Assembly (NCBI GenBank): GCA_013214245.1
Contig: JABSQE010000011.1
Span: 21,600 to 85,599, forward strand
Direction: 5' to 3'
Origin: Hyphomicrobiaceae bacterium
GTDB taxonomy: Bacteria; Pseudomonadota; Alphaproteobacteria; Rhizobiales; Hyphomicrobiaceae
DNA: 64,000 nt
Shown: positions 28,002 through 36,832 of the stretch, one piece after another
How positions within the stretch are numbered: the stretch's first letter is position 1
How the letters are laid out: each line of letters begins with the position of its first letter
The notes under the pieces: model-generated
Told to the model about the DNA's origin: nothing
The model's input: only the letters and a program-made list of their open reading frames with translations
Databases searched by the model: none
Translations under genes and position numbers: made by a program

Positions 28002-29288
28002 CTATTCTAATCGGATCTGACCTGAACCACGAACGACATATTTAAAACTTGTCAATTGTTCAACACCAACTGGCCCGCGAGCATGCATCTTACCTGTTGC
28101 AATTCCAATTTCTGCACCCATTCCGAATTCACCACCATCTGCAAACTGCGTAGAGGCGTTGTGTAATACGATTGCAGAATCGACTTTTTTGAGAAATAGT
28201 TCGGCTGTTTTGTAGCACTCAGTAAGAATGCAATCGGTGTGTCGCGAACCGTATTGAGCGATGTGCATTATTGCCTCGTTAACACCATTCACGGTTTTAA
28301 CCGAAATGATTTTATCTAAGTACTCCGTTCCCCAATCGTCAAGATTGGCATGCTTTACACGATCGTCAATGGCGAGCACGGTCTCATCACCACGCACTTC
28401 GCATCCTGAATCTATCAAAGTCTTAATTATAACTGAGCGGCAATTGTATGGTGTCTCTTTATCAATAAGTAATGTTTCGGCGGCCCCACAAATTCCGGTG
28501 CGGCGCATTTTAGAATTTATTACTACAGGTAATGCACTCTCGATGTCGGCTTCGCGATCCCAATAGATATGGCATATGCCTTGAAGGTGTGCGAATACTG
28601 GTATTCGAGCTTCTTTTTGTACACGGCTCACAAGATTCTTGCCACCCCGTGGTATTATTACATCGATTGCACCATTTAATCCACGTAACATTTCTCCAAC
28701 TGCAGAGCGATCTGTTGTTGGCACAAGTTGAATGCTGTGATCTGGTAATCCTGATATCTTTAAACCTAATGCGAGACATCTTTGTATAGCTCGGCAGGAC
28801 CAAACGCTGGCAGAGCCACAACGTAAAATGCAGGCATTTCCTGACTTCAAGCAAAGTCCGCCAGCATCCGACGTGACGTTAGGGCGGCTTTCATATATGA
28901 TGCCAATAGTACCAATAGGTGTGCGTACACGTTCAAATTTAAGCTGATTGGGACGTTCCCATTTATCGCAAGTGATGCCTATTGGATCATCGAGCTTTGC
29001 TATTGTTACTAAACCAGAGGCGATACTCTCAATTCTTTTTTTGTCTAATTTTAGCCGGTCAATAAAAGAAGCTGACAAACCTTTTTTGTGAGCTGTGTCT
29101 AAGTCGAGTTTATTTGCTTCAATGATCGTATCTGATGAATCAAGTAGAATTTCTGCCATAGAAAGAAGAGCGGTGTTTTTTTGTTTGCTAGAGGCAGTAG
29201 CCAAAATCTCGGCAGCGATTCTAGCGTTCTCTCCAATAGAGTTCATGACACTTTTAGTTTTGCCAGAAAGTTGTTCAGAATTATTCAT
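28002..29288 (-). CDS. proA: Gamma-glutamyl phosphate reductase
   Basis: Second enzyme of proline synthesis: NADPH-dependent reduction of gamma-glutamyl phosphate to glutamate semialdehyde. The 428-residue product belongs to the aldehyde dehydrogenase superfamily, with PIGTIGIIYESRPNVTSDA, the CLKSGNACILRCGSAS segment, DVIIPRGGKNLV, and the active-site cysteine in CHIYWDRE / RTGICGAAETLL. The C-terminal GARGPVGVEQLTSFKYVVRG motif is intact. Its ATG overlaps the proB stop by four bases (ATGA), so expression is coupled. Length is normal. Confidence 0.97.
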   Translation of the reverse strand: MNNSEQLSGKTKSVMNSIGENARIAAEILATASSKQKNTALLSMAEILLDSSDTIIEANKLDLDTAHKKGLSASFIDRLKLDKKRIESIASGLVTIAKLDDPIGITCDKWERPNQLKFERVRTPIGTIGIIYESRPNVTSDAGGLCLKSGNACILRCGSASVWSCRAIQRCLALGLKISGLPDHSIQLVPTTDRSAVGEMLRGLNGAIDVIIPRGGKNLVSRVQKEARIPVFAHLQGICHIYWDREADIESALPVVINSKMRRTGICGAAETLLIDKETPYNCRSVIIKTLIDSGCEVRGDETVLAIDDRVKHANLDDWGTEYLDKIISVKTVNGVNEAIMHIAQYGSRHTDCILTECYKTAELFLKKVDSAIVLHNASTQFADGGEFGMGAEIGIATGKMHARGPVGVEQLTSFKYVVRGSGQIRLE

Positions 29289-30448
29289 TTTACACTCTTT
29301 CTCATAAGAGCCATATCATCTCGATGGATCAGTTCTGAGCGTCCATTGTAGCCAAGAATCCCAACAATTTCAGTTGACTTCTTTCCAAGAATACGTTTTG
29401 CGTCTATATTCGAATATGCGATAAGCCCACGCCCTAATTCTACACCAGCGATGCTTTTTATTACGACAACATCTCCTCGATCAAAACATCCTTCTATACG
29501 CTTAACTCCAGCTGGCAAAAGGCTTCTTCCTTCTAACAAAGCGCGCTCGGCTCCTTTATCGATATGAATGTATCCTGCATGTTTAAGTAAGCCAGAAATC
29601 CAACGTTTTTTGGTCGTTACAGGATCAGATTGAGCTATGAACCATGTGCATGGACCACCTTCACTTAATACTTTGAGTGGTCGCAACACACGACCGCTAG
29701 AAATAACCATATGAGTACCAGCTGCTAGAGCAATTTTAGCTGCTTCGAGTTTGGTAACCATACCGCCTCTAGCAATGGTATTTCCTGAACAGCCCGCCAT
29801 AGCCTCAATTTCCGGGGTAATTTCACGGACTTCATCAATTCTGCATGATGATTGTCCTACATAGGATGGGGACGTGTATAATCCATCGATATCGGAGAGT
29901 AGGACAAGGCAATCAGCACCTATTATATTCGCCACACGAGCGGATAAGCGATCGTTGTCACCATAGCGAATCTCGGTTGTAGCAACCGTATCGTTCTCAT
30001 TTACGATAGGCACTACACCACGATCTAGTAATGCCTCTATTGTGCAACGCGCGTTTAGATATCGTCGCCGCTCTTCAGTGTCATCTAGAGTTAGCAAAAT
30101 TTGTGCTGCTACCATACCGCGTTGATGAAAAACATCCTGATACGCATGTGCTAGGCTAATTTGGCCAACTGCTGCTGCGGCCTGACTGTAATCTAATTCT
30201 AATGGACCCGGAGGTAGACCAATCAAGTTGCGGCCTAAAGCAATTGAACCTGAGGATACTACCACAACATCCTTATGCTGGGCTCGAAGCTTTAAAATTT
30301 CATCAGTAATAGAATTGAGCCATGCTAATTTAAGCTTTCCGTTATTGCAGTCAACAAGGAGTGCTGATCCAATTTTTATAACAATACGTCGAGCTTCTGT
30401 CCATTCAAGGCGAGGTATATTAGCTTTGATGTTATGTGTATCAATCAT
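29285..30448 (-). CDS. proB: Glutamate 5-kinase
   Basis: First enzyme of proline synthesis; phosphorylates glutamate at the gamma carboxyl and is usually feedback-inhibited by proline. The 387-residue product has an amino-acid-kinase domain (IVIKIGSALLV, VSSGSIALGR, PIVNENDTVATTEIRYGDND with the DNDxLSA signature, LLSDIDGLYT) and a C-terminal PUA domain from about residue 285 (GCFDRGDVVVIKSIAGVELG). An ATG at 30446-30448 is preferred over the adjoining TTG at 30449-30451. obgE, its usual upstream neighbour, is not in the ~600-base gap upstream. Confidence 0.96.
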   Translation of the reverse strand: MIDTHNIKANIPRLEWTEARRIVIKIGSALLVDCNNGKLKLAWLNSITDEILKLRAQHKDVVVVSSGSIALGRNLIGLPPGPLELDYSQAAAAVGQISLAHAYQDVFHQRGMVAAQILLTLDDTEERRRYLNARCTIEALLDRGVVPIVNENDTVATTEIRYGDNDRLSARVANIIGADCLVLLSDIDGLYTSPSYVGQSSCRIDEVREITPEIEAMAGCSGNTIARGGMVTKLEAAKIALAAGTHMVISSGRVLRPLKVLSEGGPCTWFIAQSDPVTTKKRWISGLLKHAGYIHIDKGAERALLEGRSLLPAGVKRIEGCFDRGDVVVIKSIAGVELGRGLIAYSNIDAKRILGKKSTEIVGILGYNGRSELIHRDDMALMRKSVK

Positions 30449-31060
30449 CAATTATTCTGCTAGAAAAATGATTCAAGTTATCAATGGTGCAGGAATGCAT
30501 CATAGCCGTGCAGTGATATGTGTAGCATCAAGATTTATTACTAAAAAGCTGGTTATCTTAGCTGTCAACTCAATAAAACAAGTAACCCATACGTTTCTAT
30601 TATTTAACAGCACTTAAAAATCAGTTTTGGTTGAGTTTAGCTCCTAAATGAATATTAATTATTTTAATTTATTGTATTTAAAGTGAAAATAATGCTCCAA
30701 ATTTTAACCACTAAAAGATAGCAGATTTCCATAATATCAAGAGGTTATGTATGCTTAACTGTTAGTAGTAAGCTGTTGCGATTAATTCACGCATTTGTCA
30801 AATGTTTTTGATTTTAGCTTGAATAGCACACACGCGTATTGTAATTCAAAATGCTTTTCATATATCGCGCGAATTTTCTCTTTTTAAAACGTTTATGAAA
30901 CTCGTCCAGAAATTTTATCAACAAACAGTGTTATCACTACTAATTTACAGTACGTTTTCTCTTATCCATTGTGATATCAAGCTTTGAAACTATAATTATG
31001 TGGAATATGTAAGTTCGGTGGGTTTTAAGCAATGAGACTTGGTTAGATAGTTAAGAGTTG
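30449..31060. other. Intergenic region between proB and pheA
   Basis: About 610 bases between proB (reading away) and the 3' end of pheA. No gene is recognised; the proB promoter should lie near 30460-30600. A plus-strand open frame reaching into this gap from proB is a shadow. Confidence 0.5.
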
Positions 31061-31936
31061 TTATTTACACAATTCTGAACTATTGCTGATTATTGTCCGT
31101 TTAGGACAAGCTTTGTATGTGCCTAACATTTTAAACTCTACTGTGGAACTAGAAAGATCCTTAAGTGCAAGTTTGACGTTATAGTCGCTAGGATGGCCCT
31201 CAATATCAACGTAAAACATAGTCGCGTTGAAGGATCTTCCTACTTGATAACTTTCCAATTTAGTCATGTTAACTCCGTTACTAGCAAATCCACCTAAAGC
31301 CTTGTAAAGCGCAGAAGGCACGTTTCGAATACGGAAAATAAACGTAGTTATATACGGCTTTCCATCTGGGCTTGAGTCATCAGAATTCATCGCCAGTATT
31401 ATAAAGCGCGTGACGTTGTAGTTTTTGTCTTCGACACTTCGTTCAAGAATATTAAGACCATAAATATCAGCGGCTATTTCAGGTGCAAGGGCTGCTTTAG
31501 ACAAATCATTCCATTCAGCAACCTGGCGAGCAGCTCCAGCCGTATCACCGGAAATATGCGCTGTTGCTTTCAGTCTACGAATTACCTGACGGCATTGTCC
31601 CAAGGCATGGACGTGGCTGTAAATGTCAGAGATTTTATCAAGAGATGTACCGTAGGGTGCCATAAGATGCAGATGTACAGCGAAGAACAGTTCGCCAATA
31701 ATCTGCAAATTTGCATTTGGTAAAAGTAAATGTACGTCAGCTACACGGCCAGCTAGCGTGTTTTCAATAGGGATCATAGCACAGTGGGCATCACCCGACT
31801 TCACTGCAAGAGCTGCATCCTCAAAGGTGGCACATGCGAGAGGTTTCAGGTCAGGAAACATCTCGATACACGCGACGTACGAATTAGCACCAGTTTCACC
31901 TTGATAAGCTATTTTCTTATTAAGTAATTTAGCCAT
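31061..31936 (-). CDS. pheA: Prephenate dehydratase
   Basis: Converts prephenate to phenylpyruvate in phenylalanine synthesis. The ~291-residue monofunctional protein has the catalytic PDT domain (KKIAYQGETGANSYVA, AMIPIENTLAGRVADVHLLL, HVHALGQCRQ, and NVTRFIILA with the TRF motif) and a C-terminal ACT domain (VPSALYKALGGFASNGVNMT, LESYQ) that binds phenylalanine for feedback control. No chorismate mutase domain is fused. A GTG at 31945 is in frame, but GGTGAG before the ATG at 31934-31936 favours the shorter start. It follows kdsB after ~100 bases, the usual alphaproteobacterial order. Confidence 0.95.
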   Translation of the reverse strand: MAKLLNKKIAYQGETGANSYVACIEMFPDLKPLACATFEDAALAVKSGDAHCAMIPIENTLAGRVADVHLLLPNANLQIIGELFFAVHLHLMAPYGTSLDKISDIYSHVHALGQCRQVIRRLKATAHISGDTAGAARQVAEWNDLSKAALAPEIAADIYGLNILERSVEDKNYNVTRFIILAMNSDDSSPDGKPYITTFIFRIRNVPSALYKALGGFASNGVNMTKLESYQVGRSFNATMFYVDIEGHPSDYNVKLALKDLSSSTVEFKMLGTYKACPKRTIISNSSELCK

Positions 31937-32037
31937 CCATCTCACCAGATATTTTGTAATTCCCTATCAATGTGTTAAAAAAATTATATTGTTAGAGTAA
32001 ATCCATGAACTTTTAATGAATTTTAATAATTATCATT

Positions 32038-32784
32038 TCATCGTGGATGAGAAAAAATCTCTCTCACATGTTCAAGATCAGCTTGTGTATCAATGCTTAA
32101 TGGAATTGTGTTAGTTATCGCAACATCGATCCGCATACCGTTTTCTAAGGCTCGCAATTGTTCAAGATTTTCACGTAATTCAAGTGTTGAAGGTTTAAAC
32201 ATAGAAAATCGTTTTAAAGCTTTGCGTTTATAGGCATAGATTCCGATGTGATGATATAATGATCCCTTTCCATAAGGGGCTGTTGCACGAGTAAAATAGA
32301 GTGCTCTGAGTGTGTTTTGTATGCTGGTTCCACAGGTGGTTCCAACGACTTTTACAACATTTGATGTGGTGTTTTCGCGTTTAAATGTTATTTCAGACGC
32401 CAGTGTAGCTATATCCACTGCGGAATCCTTTAAAGGGGATAAACAGGAAGCAATAAGCGGAGGGTCAAAAACTGGCAGATCACCTTGCAGGTTAACCACA
32501 ATTTTCGCTTGTGAATCCGGATCAATTTTATTAACGGCTTCAAAAACGCGATCAGTTCCTGAGGTATGTCTTTCTGATGTGACAACCACTTCTCCACCCG
32601 CAGCACTGATAACTTTGGCAATAGCTTCAGTATCCGTTGCCACCACAACACGACCAACATTAGAAGCCGTTGCTCTTCGCCAGACGTGTACTATCATGGG
32701 TTCTCCATGTATATCAAGTAGAGGTTTGTTTGGTAGTCTGGTTGCTTTCATGCGTGCGGGAATAATAATTAAGATTTTGTTCAT
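32038..32784 (-). CDS. kdsB: 3-deoxy-manno-octulosonate cytidylyltransferase
   Basis: Activates Kdo with CTP to CMP-Kdo for lipopolysaccharide inner core assembly in the cytoplasm. The 248-residue product starts MNKILIIIPARMKATRLPNK and continues with the nucleotide loop PLLDIHGEPMIVHVWRRA, VVATDTEAI, SERHTSGTDRVFEA, and VVNLQGDLPVFDPPLI, where most homologues have LQGDEP. The frame is open upstream to a TTG at 32817, but AGGA before the ATG at 32784 and the conserved N-terminus set the start. Divergent from cycM across a ~660-base gap; in close relatives the two are much closer. It implies that the cell still makes a Kdo-containing outer membrane. Confidence 0.95.
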   Translation of the reverse strand: MNKILIIIPARMKATRLPNKPLLDIHGEPMIVHVWRRATASNVGRVVVATDTEAIAKVISAAGGEVVVTSERHTSGTDRVFEAVNKIDPDSQAKIVVNLQGDLPVFDPPLIASCLSPLKDSAVDIATLASEITFKRENTTSNVVKVVGTTCGTSIQNTLRALYFTRATAPYGKGSLYHHIGIYAYKRKALKRFSMFKPSTLELRENLEQLRALENGMRIDVAITNTIPLSIDTQADLEHVREIFSHPR

Positions 32785-33448
32785 GTTGTGTTTCCTAGTC
32801 GCGAGGGGATGCACCAATTCTCAAAAGAATAGGATGTCTAGAATTTTATTATCTCTGACTTCATAAACTTCCCTAGAGAAAATGAAATTCGGAAGTTCTA
32901 TTTTCTTTATTAATGTTCTTTAGAAAAAATATATATATCTTTAGTAGAACATTTATTTTTAAAATTCAAATTGGATAGATTGTGAGAATAAGCATGCAAA
33001 GTGAACTATGTAAGTTGATAACTAACGTATATATTTTGCTATTTATTTCGCCCTCCTAGGAAATAGGCTGAAGTAGTGCAAACACTTAAAAAGCAAAAAT
33101 ATTAAGGATAGAGTAATAATATCAGATCGAAAAAGCACTTCAATGTTGTCATAAATCTTGTGCCATTAACTCCTGCTATGAGTGTTATATTCCTCTAGAT
33201 GTTCTGTTCAGCGAGTGCTGAATTAGAAACATTTAACTTTGATAGAAGAAATTTTTTCAAAACTTATGGCATATAAACACTACAGGATTGGTGACAATAG
33301 GTCTCGTTAATGTTTTGTTACTATGACAGTAGACCTTGTTGTAAGTTGCGAAGATAGTGGTAATTGTTACAAATCGTAAAAAAAGTAATTGATGAATGCA
33401 AAATTATCCAACATCAAATTGTAAATACAAATAAATGGAGAGACGTCT
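32785..33448. other. Divergent intergenic region kdsB/cycM
   Basis: About 660 bases that must hold promoters for both genes. Very AT-rich. No gene is recognised; a 73-codon minus-strand frame reaching into cycM (33404-33625) is a shadow. Confidence 0.5.
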
Positions 33449-34021
33449 ATGATTAACTGTTGGGAGATTGGCAAAATCGCAGCAGCGTTTTTTGCAGCGT
33501 TTCTTGTTATCTTTACGGGTCAGAAAATCGTTCATATATCGCCGAACAACTCCTATCTGGAAGGCGATGAAGTGGGATATAAGTTGCCTGTAGATTTGGC
33601 TGCTACTGGCAAGTCCAGTAAGCATAATGCTTTATCAATATCAGCAGGTCTCGATTTTATGAAAATTGCAACTCTAATGCAGACCGCTTCAGTAGACTCT
33701 GGCGCATCGGTTTTCAAAAAATGTGGTGCCTGTCACACCCCGGAACAAGGTGCAAAAAACGGCATGGGACCTAACTTGTGGAATATTGTTAACAGAGATA
33801 TTGGCAGTATCGAAGGCTTTAAATATTCTGATGCAATATTAGGCAAGAGGGGTAATTGGACTTATGAGAAACTTGCACTCTTTTTACACAAGCCGAAAAA
33901 GTGGCTTAAAGGTACAAAAATGGCTTTCGGGGGATTGCGGCGAGAGCAAGACATTGCCAGCGTTTTAATTTACTTGAGATCGTTAAGCGACAGCCCCGCG
34001 CCCTTACCTGCTGTGCAATGA
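33449..34021 (+). CDS. cycM: Membrane-anchored c-type cytochrome, CycM-like
   Basis: Electron carrier tethered to the periplasmic face of the inner membrane, likely passing electrons from the bc1 complex to a terminal oxidase. The 190-residue product has one N-terminal membrane segment (IAAAFFAAFLVIFTG), a linker of ~55 residues, and a class I cytochrome c domain with the haem motif CGACH, the block GMGPNLWNIVNRDIG, and the axial methionine in KGTKMAFGGL. GGAGAG lies about 10 bases before the ATG. A good terminator follows at 34059. Placement divergent from kdsB-pheA is the standard alphaproteobacterial neighbourhood. Confidence 0.95.
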   Translation: MINCWEIGKIAAAFFAAFLVIFTGQKIVHISPNNSYLEGDEVGYKLPVDLAATGKSSKHNALSISAGLDFMKIATLMQTASVDSGASVFKKCGACHTPEQGAKNGMGPNLWNIVNRDIGSIEGFKYSDAILGKRGNWTYEKLALFLHKPKKWLKGTKMAFGGLRREQDIASVLIYLRSLSDSPAPLPAVQ

Positions 34022-34058
34022 TCTTAATCACACTAATTTGACAACTAACACCAGTCGC

Positions 34059-34093
34059 AGTCCTTATTGGAAGTTCCAATGAGGACTTTCTTT
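34059..34093 (+). terminator. Rho-independent terminator after cycM
   Basis: An 11-bp stem GTCCTTATTGG / CCAATGAGGAC (one T-G pair), extended by A-T at the base, with loop AAGTT, is followed by TTTCTTT. It begins 38 bases past the cycM stop. Confidence 0.85.
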
Positions 34094-34568
34094 GGGACTG
34101 GGCTTTAGTGCAATGCTACAACTGTTGTTACAACTTTTAACTCTGTATTGTAAGTTGCCATTTTATTGTTTAAATCTATCCTGCATTTAAGTAATTTCTT
34201 ATTGCTTCGTATTAATTAGTTCCGTGCATAATAATATGAGACTGAATAGAGTTTAGTTTAACTTCTAAAACATTTGCTGAAATGAAACCTACGCTTAGTA
34301 TGTTCAATGTAAAGGCTTTCTCATTTAATTGAAAACATGTGTCGGAAGACATTTCAATAGATGTCTGAACTGGTAAGATTGTGTGATGATTGCAACGCAG
34401 TTTGATTAAAGCAAATTTTCCTAATCTAAAACATTTAAAAATTTAGTTGCTCATGATATTTCATAAACACTATTTAAAAGCTATTACCTCATATTTGAAT
34501 TCTATTGAGGTTGTAGGTTAACCATTGAGAGCAATTTTTTTGACTGTTTTTGACGAACAGGGGCAATT
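34094..34568. other. Intergenic region between cycM and tolC
   Basis: About 475 AT-rich bases, stops in all frames. It should carry the tolC promoter; nothing else is recognised. Confidence 0.5.
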
Positions 34569-35963
34569 ATGGCAACTATATGCACTGTGCTTAAATTCCA
34601 AAGGCAGGTGAGTTGCTTGCTTATTACTAGTTTTGTTCTTTACTTTGAGGCGTTGAGTGTTTCGGCAACCGCTGAGACACTAAATCAGTCACTTTCATAC
34701 GCATATCATCATAATCCTAAGCTTGACGCAGAGCGTGCGAGACTTCAATCAACAGGTGAGACTGTAAATCAAGCTTTTTCAAATTATCGCCCTGATTTAC
34801 GGTTTGAGGCATCTGCAACTGCAAAAAGTTTGCAGTCAGAGATAGATCAACTTGGCTCTGCTAATATTATCAAGGGATCGACTTACTCTGCAGATTATCG
34901 TTTGACCTTAAACCAACAAATTTTTAGAGGTTTCCGCACACAGAATGCGGTTAGCAAGGCTGAGGCAAACGTATTAGCCGGTCGTGAAATGTTGCGCGCT
35001 ACGGAACAAACAGTTCTTTTCAATGCAGTGAAAGCCTATATTGATGTTTTTCGCGATACTGCTATTTTAAAACTTCGAAAAAATGATATTCGTATTATGA
35101 CTAAAGATCTAAAAGCTACTAAAGATCGCTTTTTAGCTGGTGAAGTCACTAATACCGACATAGCACAATCTCGTGCTCGACGCGCACGGGCTATATCAAA
35201 TTTTGAGCTAGCGAAAGCAAATTTGAAATCTAGTCGAGCAAGCTACATAAAAGTTGTAGGATATCCTCCCCGAATCTTAAAAAGTCCGCAATCCCCTAAC
35301 ACTCTATTACCAAAAACGATTGTTGAAGTCCAAAAGAACGCCGAGACTAAAAATCCAAAGGTATTAGCCGCATTTTATAATGAACAGGTGGCTTTTTACA
35401 ATACAAAGGAGATATTCGGTGAAAGGCTACCAACATTTAATATTCAAGCACAGTATTCGGTTAATCATACAGTGGATGAATTTCAGACGAAAAATCGAGA
35501 CAGAACTGGAGCTATTAGCGGATTATTAACTGTACCTATATATCAAAGAGGCATTATAGGCTCACGTATGCGCCAGGCCAAGCATCAGCATGTGCAGAGT
35601 ATGAGGTTACTACAAGAGGCACGAAATGAAGCGAGAGAAAGTGCCATGACCGCTTGGGCGAAGTTGAGTGCTTCACGGGCACAATTGGTTTCTACAACTG
35701 CACAGGTTCATGCAAATCGTCTAGCCTTGTCCGGTGTTAGAGAAGAAGAAAAGGTGGGTCAACGTACTCTTTTAGATGTTTTAGACGCCGAACAAGAGCT
35801 TTTAAATTCGCAAGTATCATTGATTTCTAATCGCAGAGATTTAATTTTTCATGCTTATGCCGTGGTTTCTGCTATGGGTCGGCTAACAGCAAAAAAATTG
35901 AAATTAACGTCTTATATCAACGGTAAGAAAGAATATCATGCTAATTCTAACAATAGTAGATAG
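34569..35963 (+). CDS. tolC: TolC-family outer membrane efflux protein
   Basis: Trimeric outer-membrane channel-tunnel used by type I secretion and multidrug efflux. The 464-residue product has a signal peptide (hydrophobic residues ~15-30, cut near SATA), then ETLNQSLSYAYHHNPKLDAE, typical of the start of TolC, and two OEP repeats rich in long helices, with the pattern ATKDRFLAGEVTNTDIAQSR in the first and GVREEEKVGQRTLLDVLDAE in the second. The order and length fit the alphaproteobacterial type I secretion subfamily. AGGGG is 6 bases before the ATG. It stands alone, with gaps of ~500 and ~870 bases on either side; pcm, its usual upstream neighbour, is at 18 kb. Confidence 0.94.
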   Translation: MATICTVLKFQRQVSCLLITSFVLYFEALSVSATAETLNQSLSYAYHHNPKLDAERARLQSTGETVNQAFSNYRPDLRFEASATAKSLQSEIDQLGSANIIKGSTYSADYRLTLNQQIFRGFRTQNAVSKAEANVLAGREMLRATEQTVLFNAVKAYIDVFRDTAILKLRKNDIRIMTKDLKATKDRFLAGEVTNTDIAQSRARRARAISNFELAKANLKSSRASYIKVVGYPPRILKSPQSPNTLLPKTIVEVQKNAETKNPKVLAAFYNEQVAFYNTKEIFGERLPTFNIQAQYSVNHTVDEFQTKNRDRTGAISGLLTVPIYQRGIIGSRMRQAKHQHVQSMRLLQEARNEARESAMTAWAKLSASRAQLVSTTAQVHANRLALSGVREEEKVGQRTLLDVLDAEQELLNSQVSLISNRRDLIFHAYAVVSAMGRLTAKKLKLTSYINGKKEYHANSNNSR

Positions 35964-36832
35964 GATGATAATCACTCGCGAAGTTGGAGAACGCAAGCTA
36001 TTGAGTGTTGGTAATTAAAATTTATTTAACAACGTCGTTGCAACGTAGACTTATACAATGCCGAAGCTTTGAGATTTATCGAACACCCGTTTTACTGCGT
36101 GTTAATTTTACTGAAAATAAAGCTAAATCCTTAACCTCTTCAGTACCCATCCAACTTTAAGCAATAGAATAAGACGTTCAAGTGAAATTCTTGTGAACAA
36201 ATCTGATTGTGCGAGCTATAACTATAAATAGTTTGCATTTCTTAATTAACTATTTAAAACCCGCTTAGCATTCTTGGCAGAGGTCTATTATTACTAGCTA
36301 AATTGCTGATCTCCGATTATTTTTTCGTTGCAAGGTGAGTTTAGTATAATAATGCGAACGCCTTAAATAGATTATTCGGTGAACCATTGCCAACTAGACA
36401 AATTTACTAAGCTACGCCTTGATTGCAATATGGTAAAAAAACTTAAATTTCTTTATTGTTAATTTGTGCTGCTGATGTATTTAAGATTAGGACTAGATAA
36501 AAGTAGGCGTCTTTATCCTTACTTTATTTTATTTCAAAAATAGCTGATACTATGGTTTCGGAAAGTTTTATGTGGTGGTTTGAAAGTAGCTTTTTCTGAA
36601 TAGAAAGGTTCTGTTAGTTATCTCTACTCTACACTTGATAAGTGAAAACATTGAAAAGTTTGTACAAAATTAGTATATAATTTGATGTAAATCAAATTAT
36701 ATTAAGAGGCAGTGCTATGAGCTAGCTGTGACAGTTAAGACATATTGAAATGGAATTAAGAGTTATTAAGTCATGATTTGACAGCAGTGCGACAATTTAT
36801 TCTTTTGATATGAAAAGAACTAGGGAAATATT
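35964..36832. other. Intergenic region between tolC and aminopeptidase P
   Basis: About 870 bases with stops in every frame and no recognisable gene. In relatives tolC is often followed by a PopZ-like (DUF2497) gene and valS; I saw no remnant of either. Confidence 0.5.

Noticed and set aside
28261..28566. 101-codon plus-strand frame
   Set aside because: Antisense to proA, no independent support.
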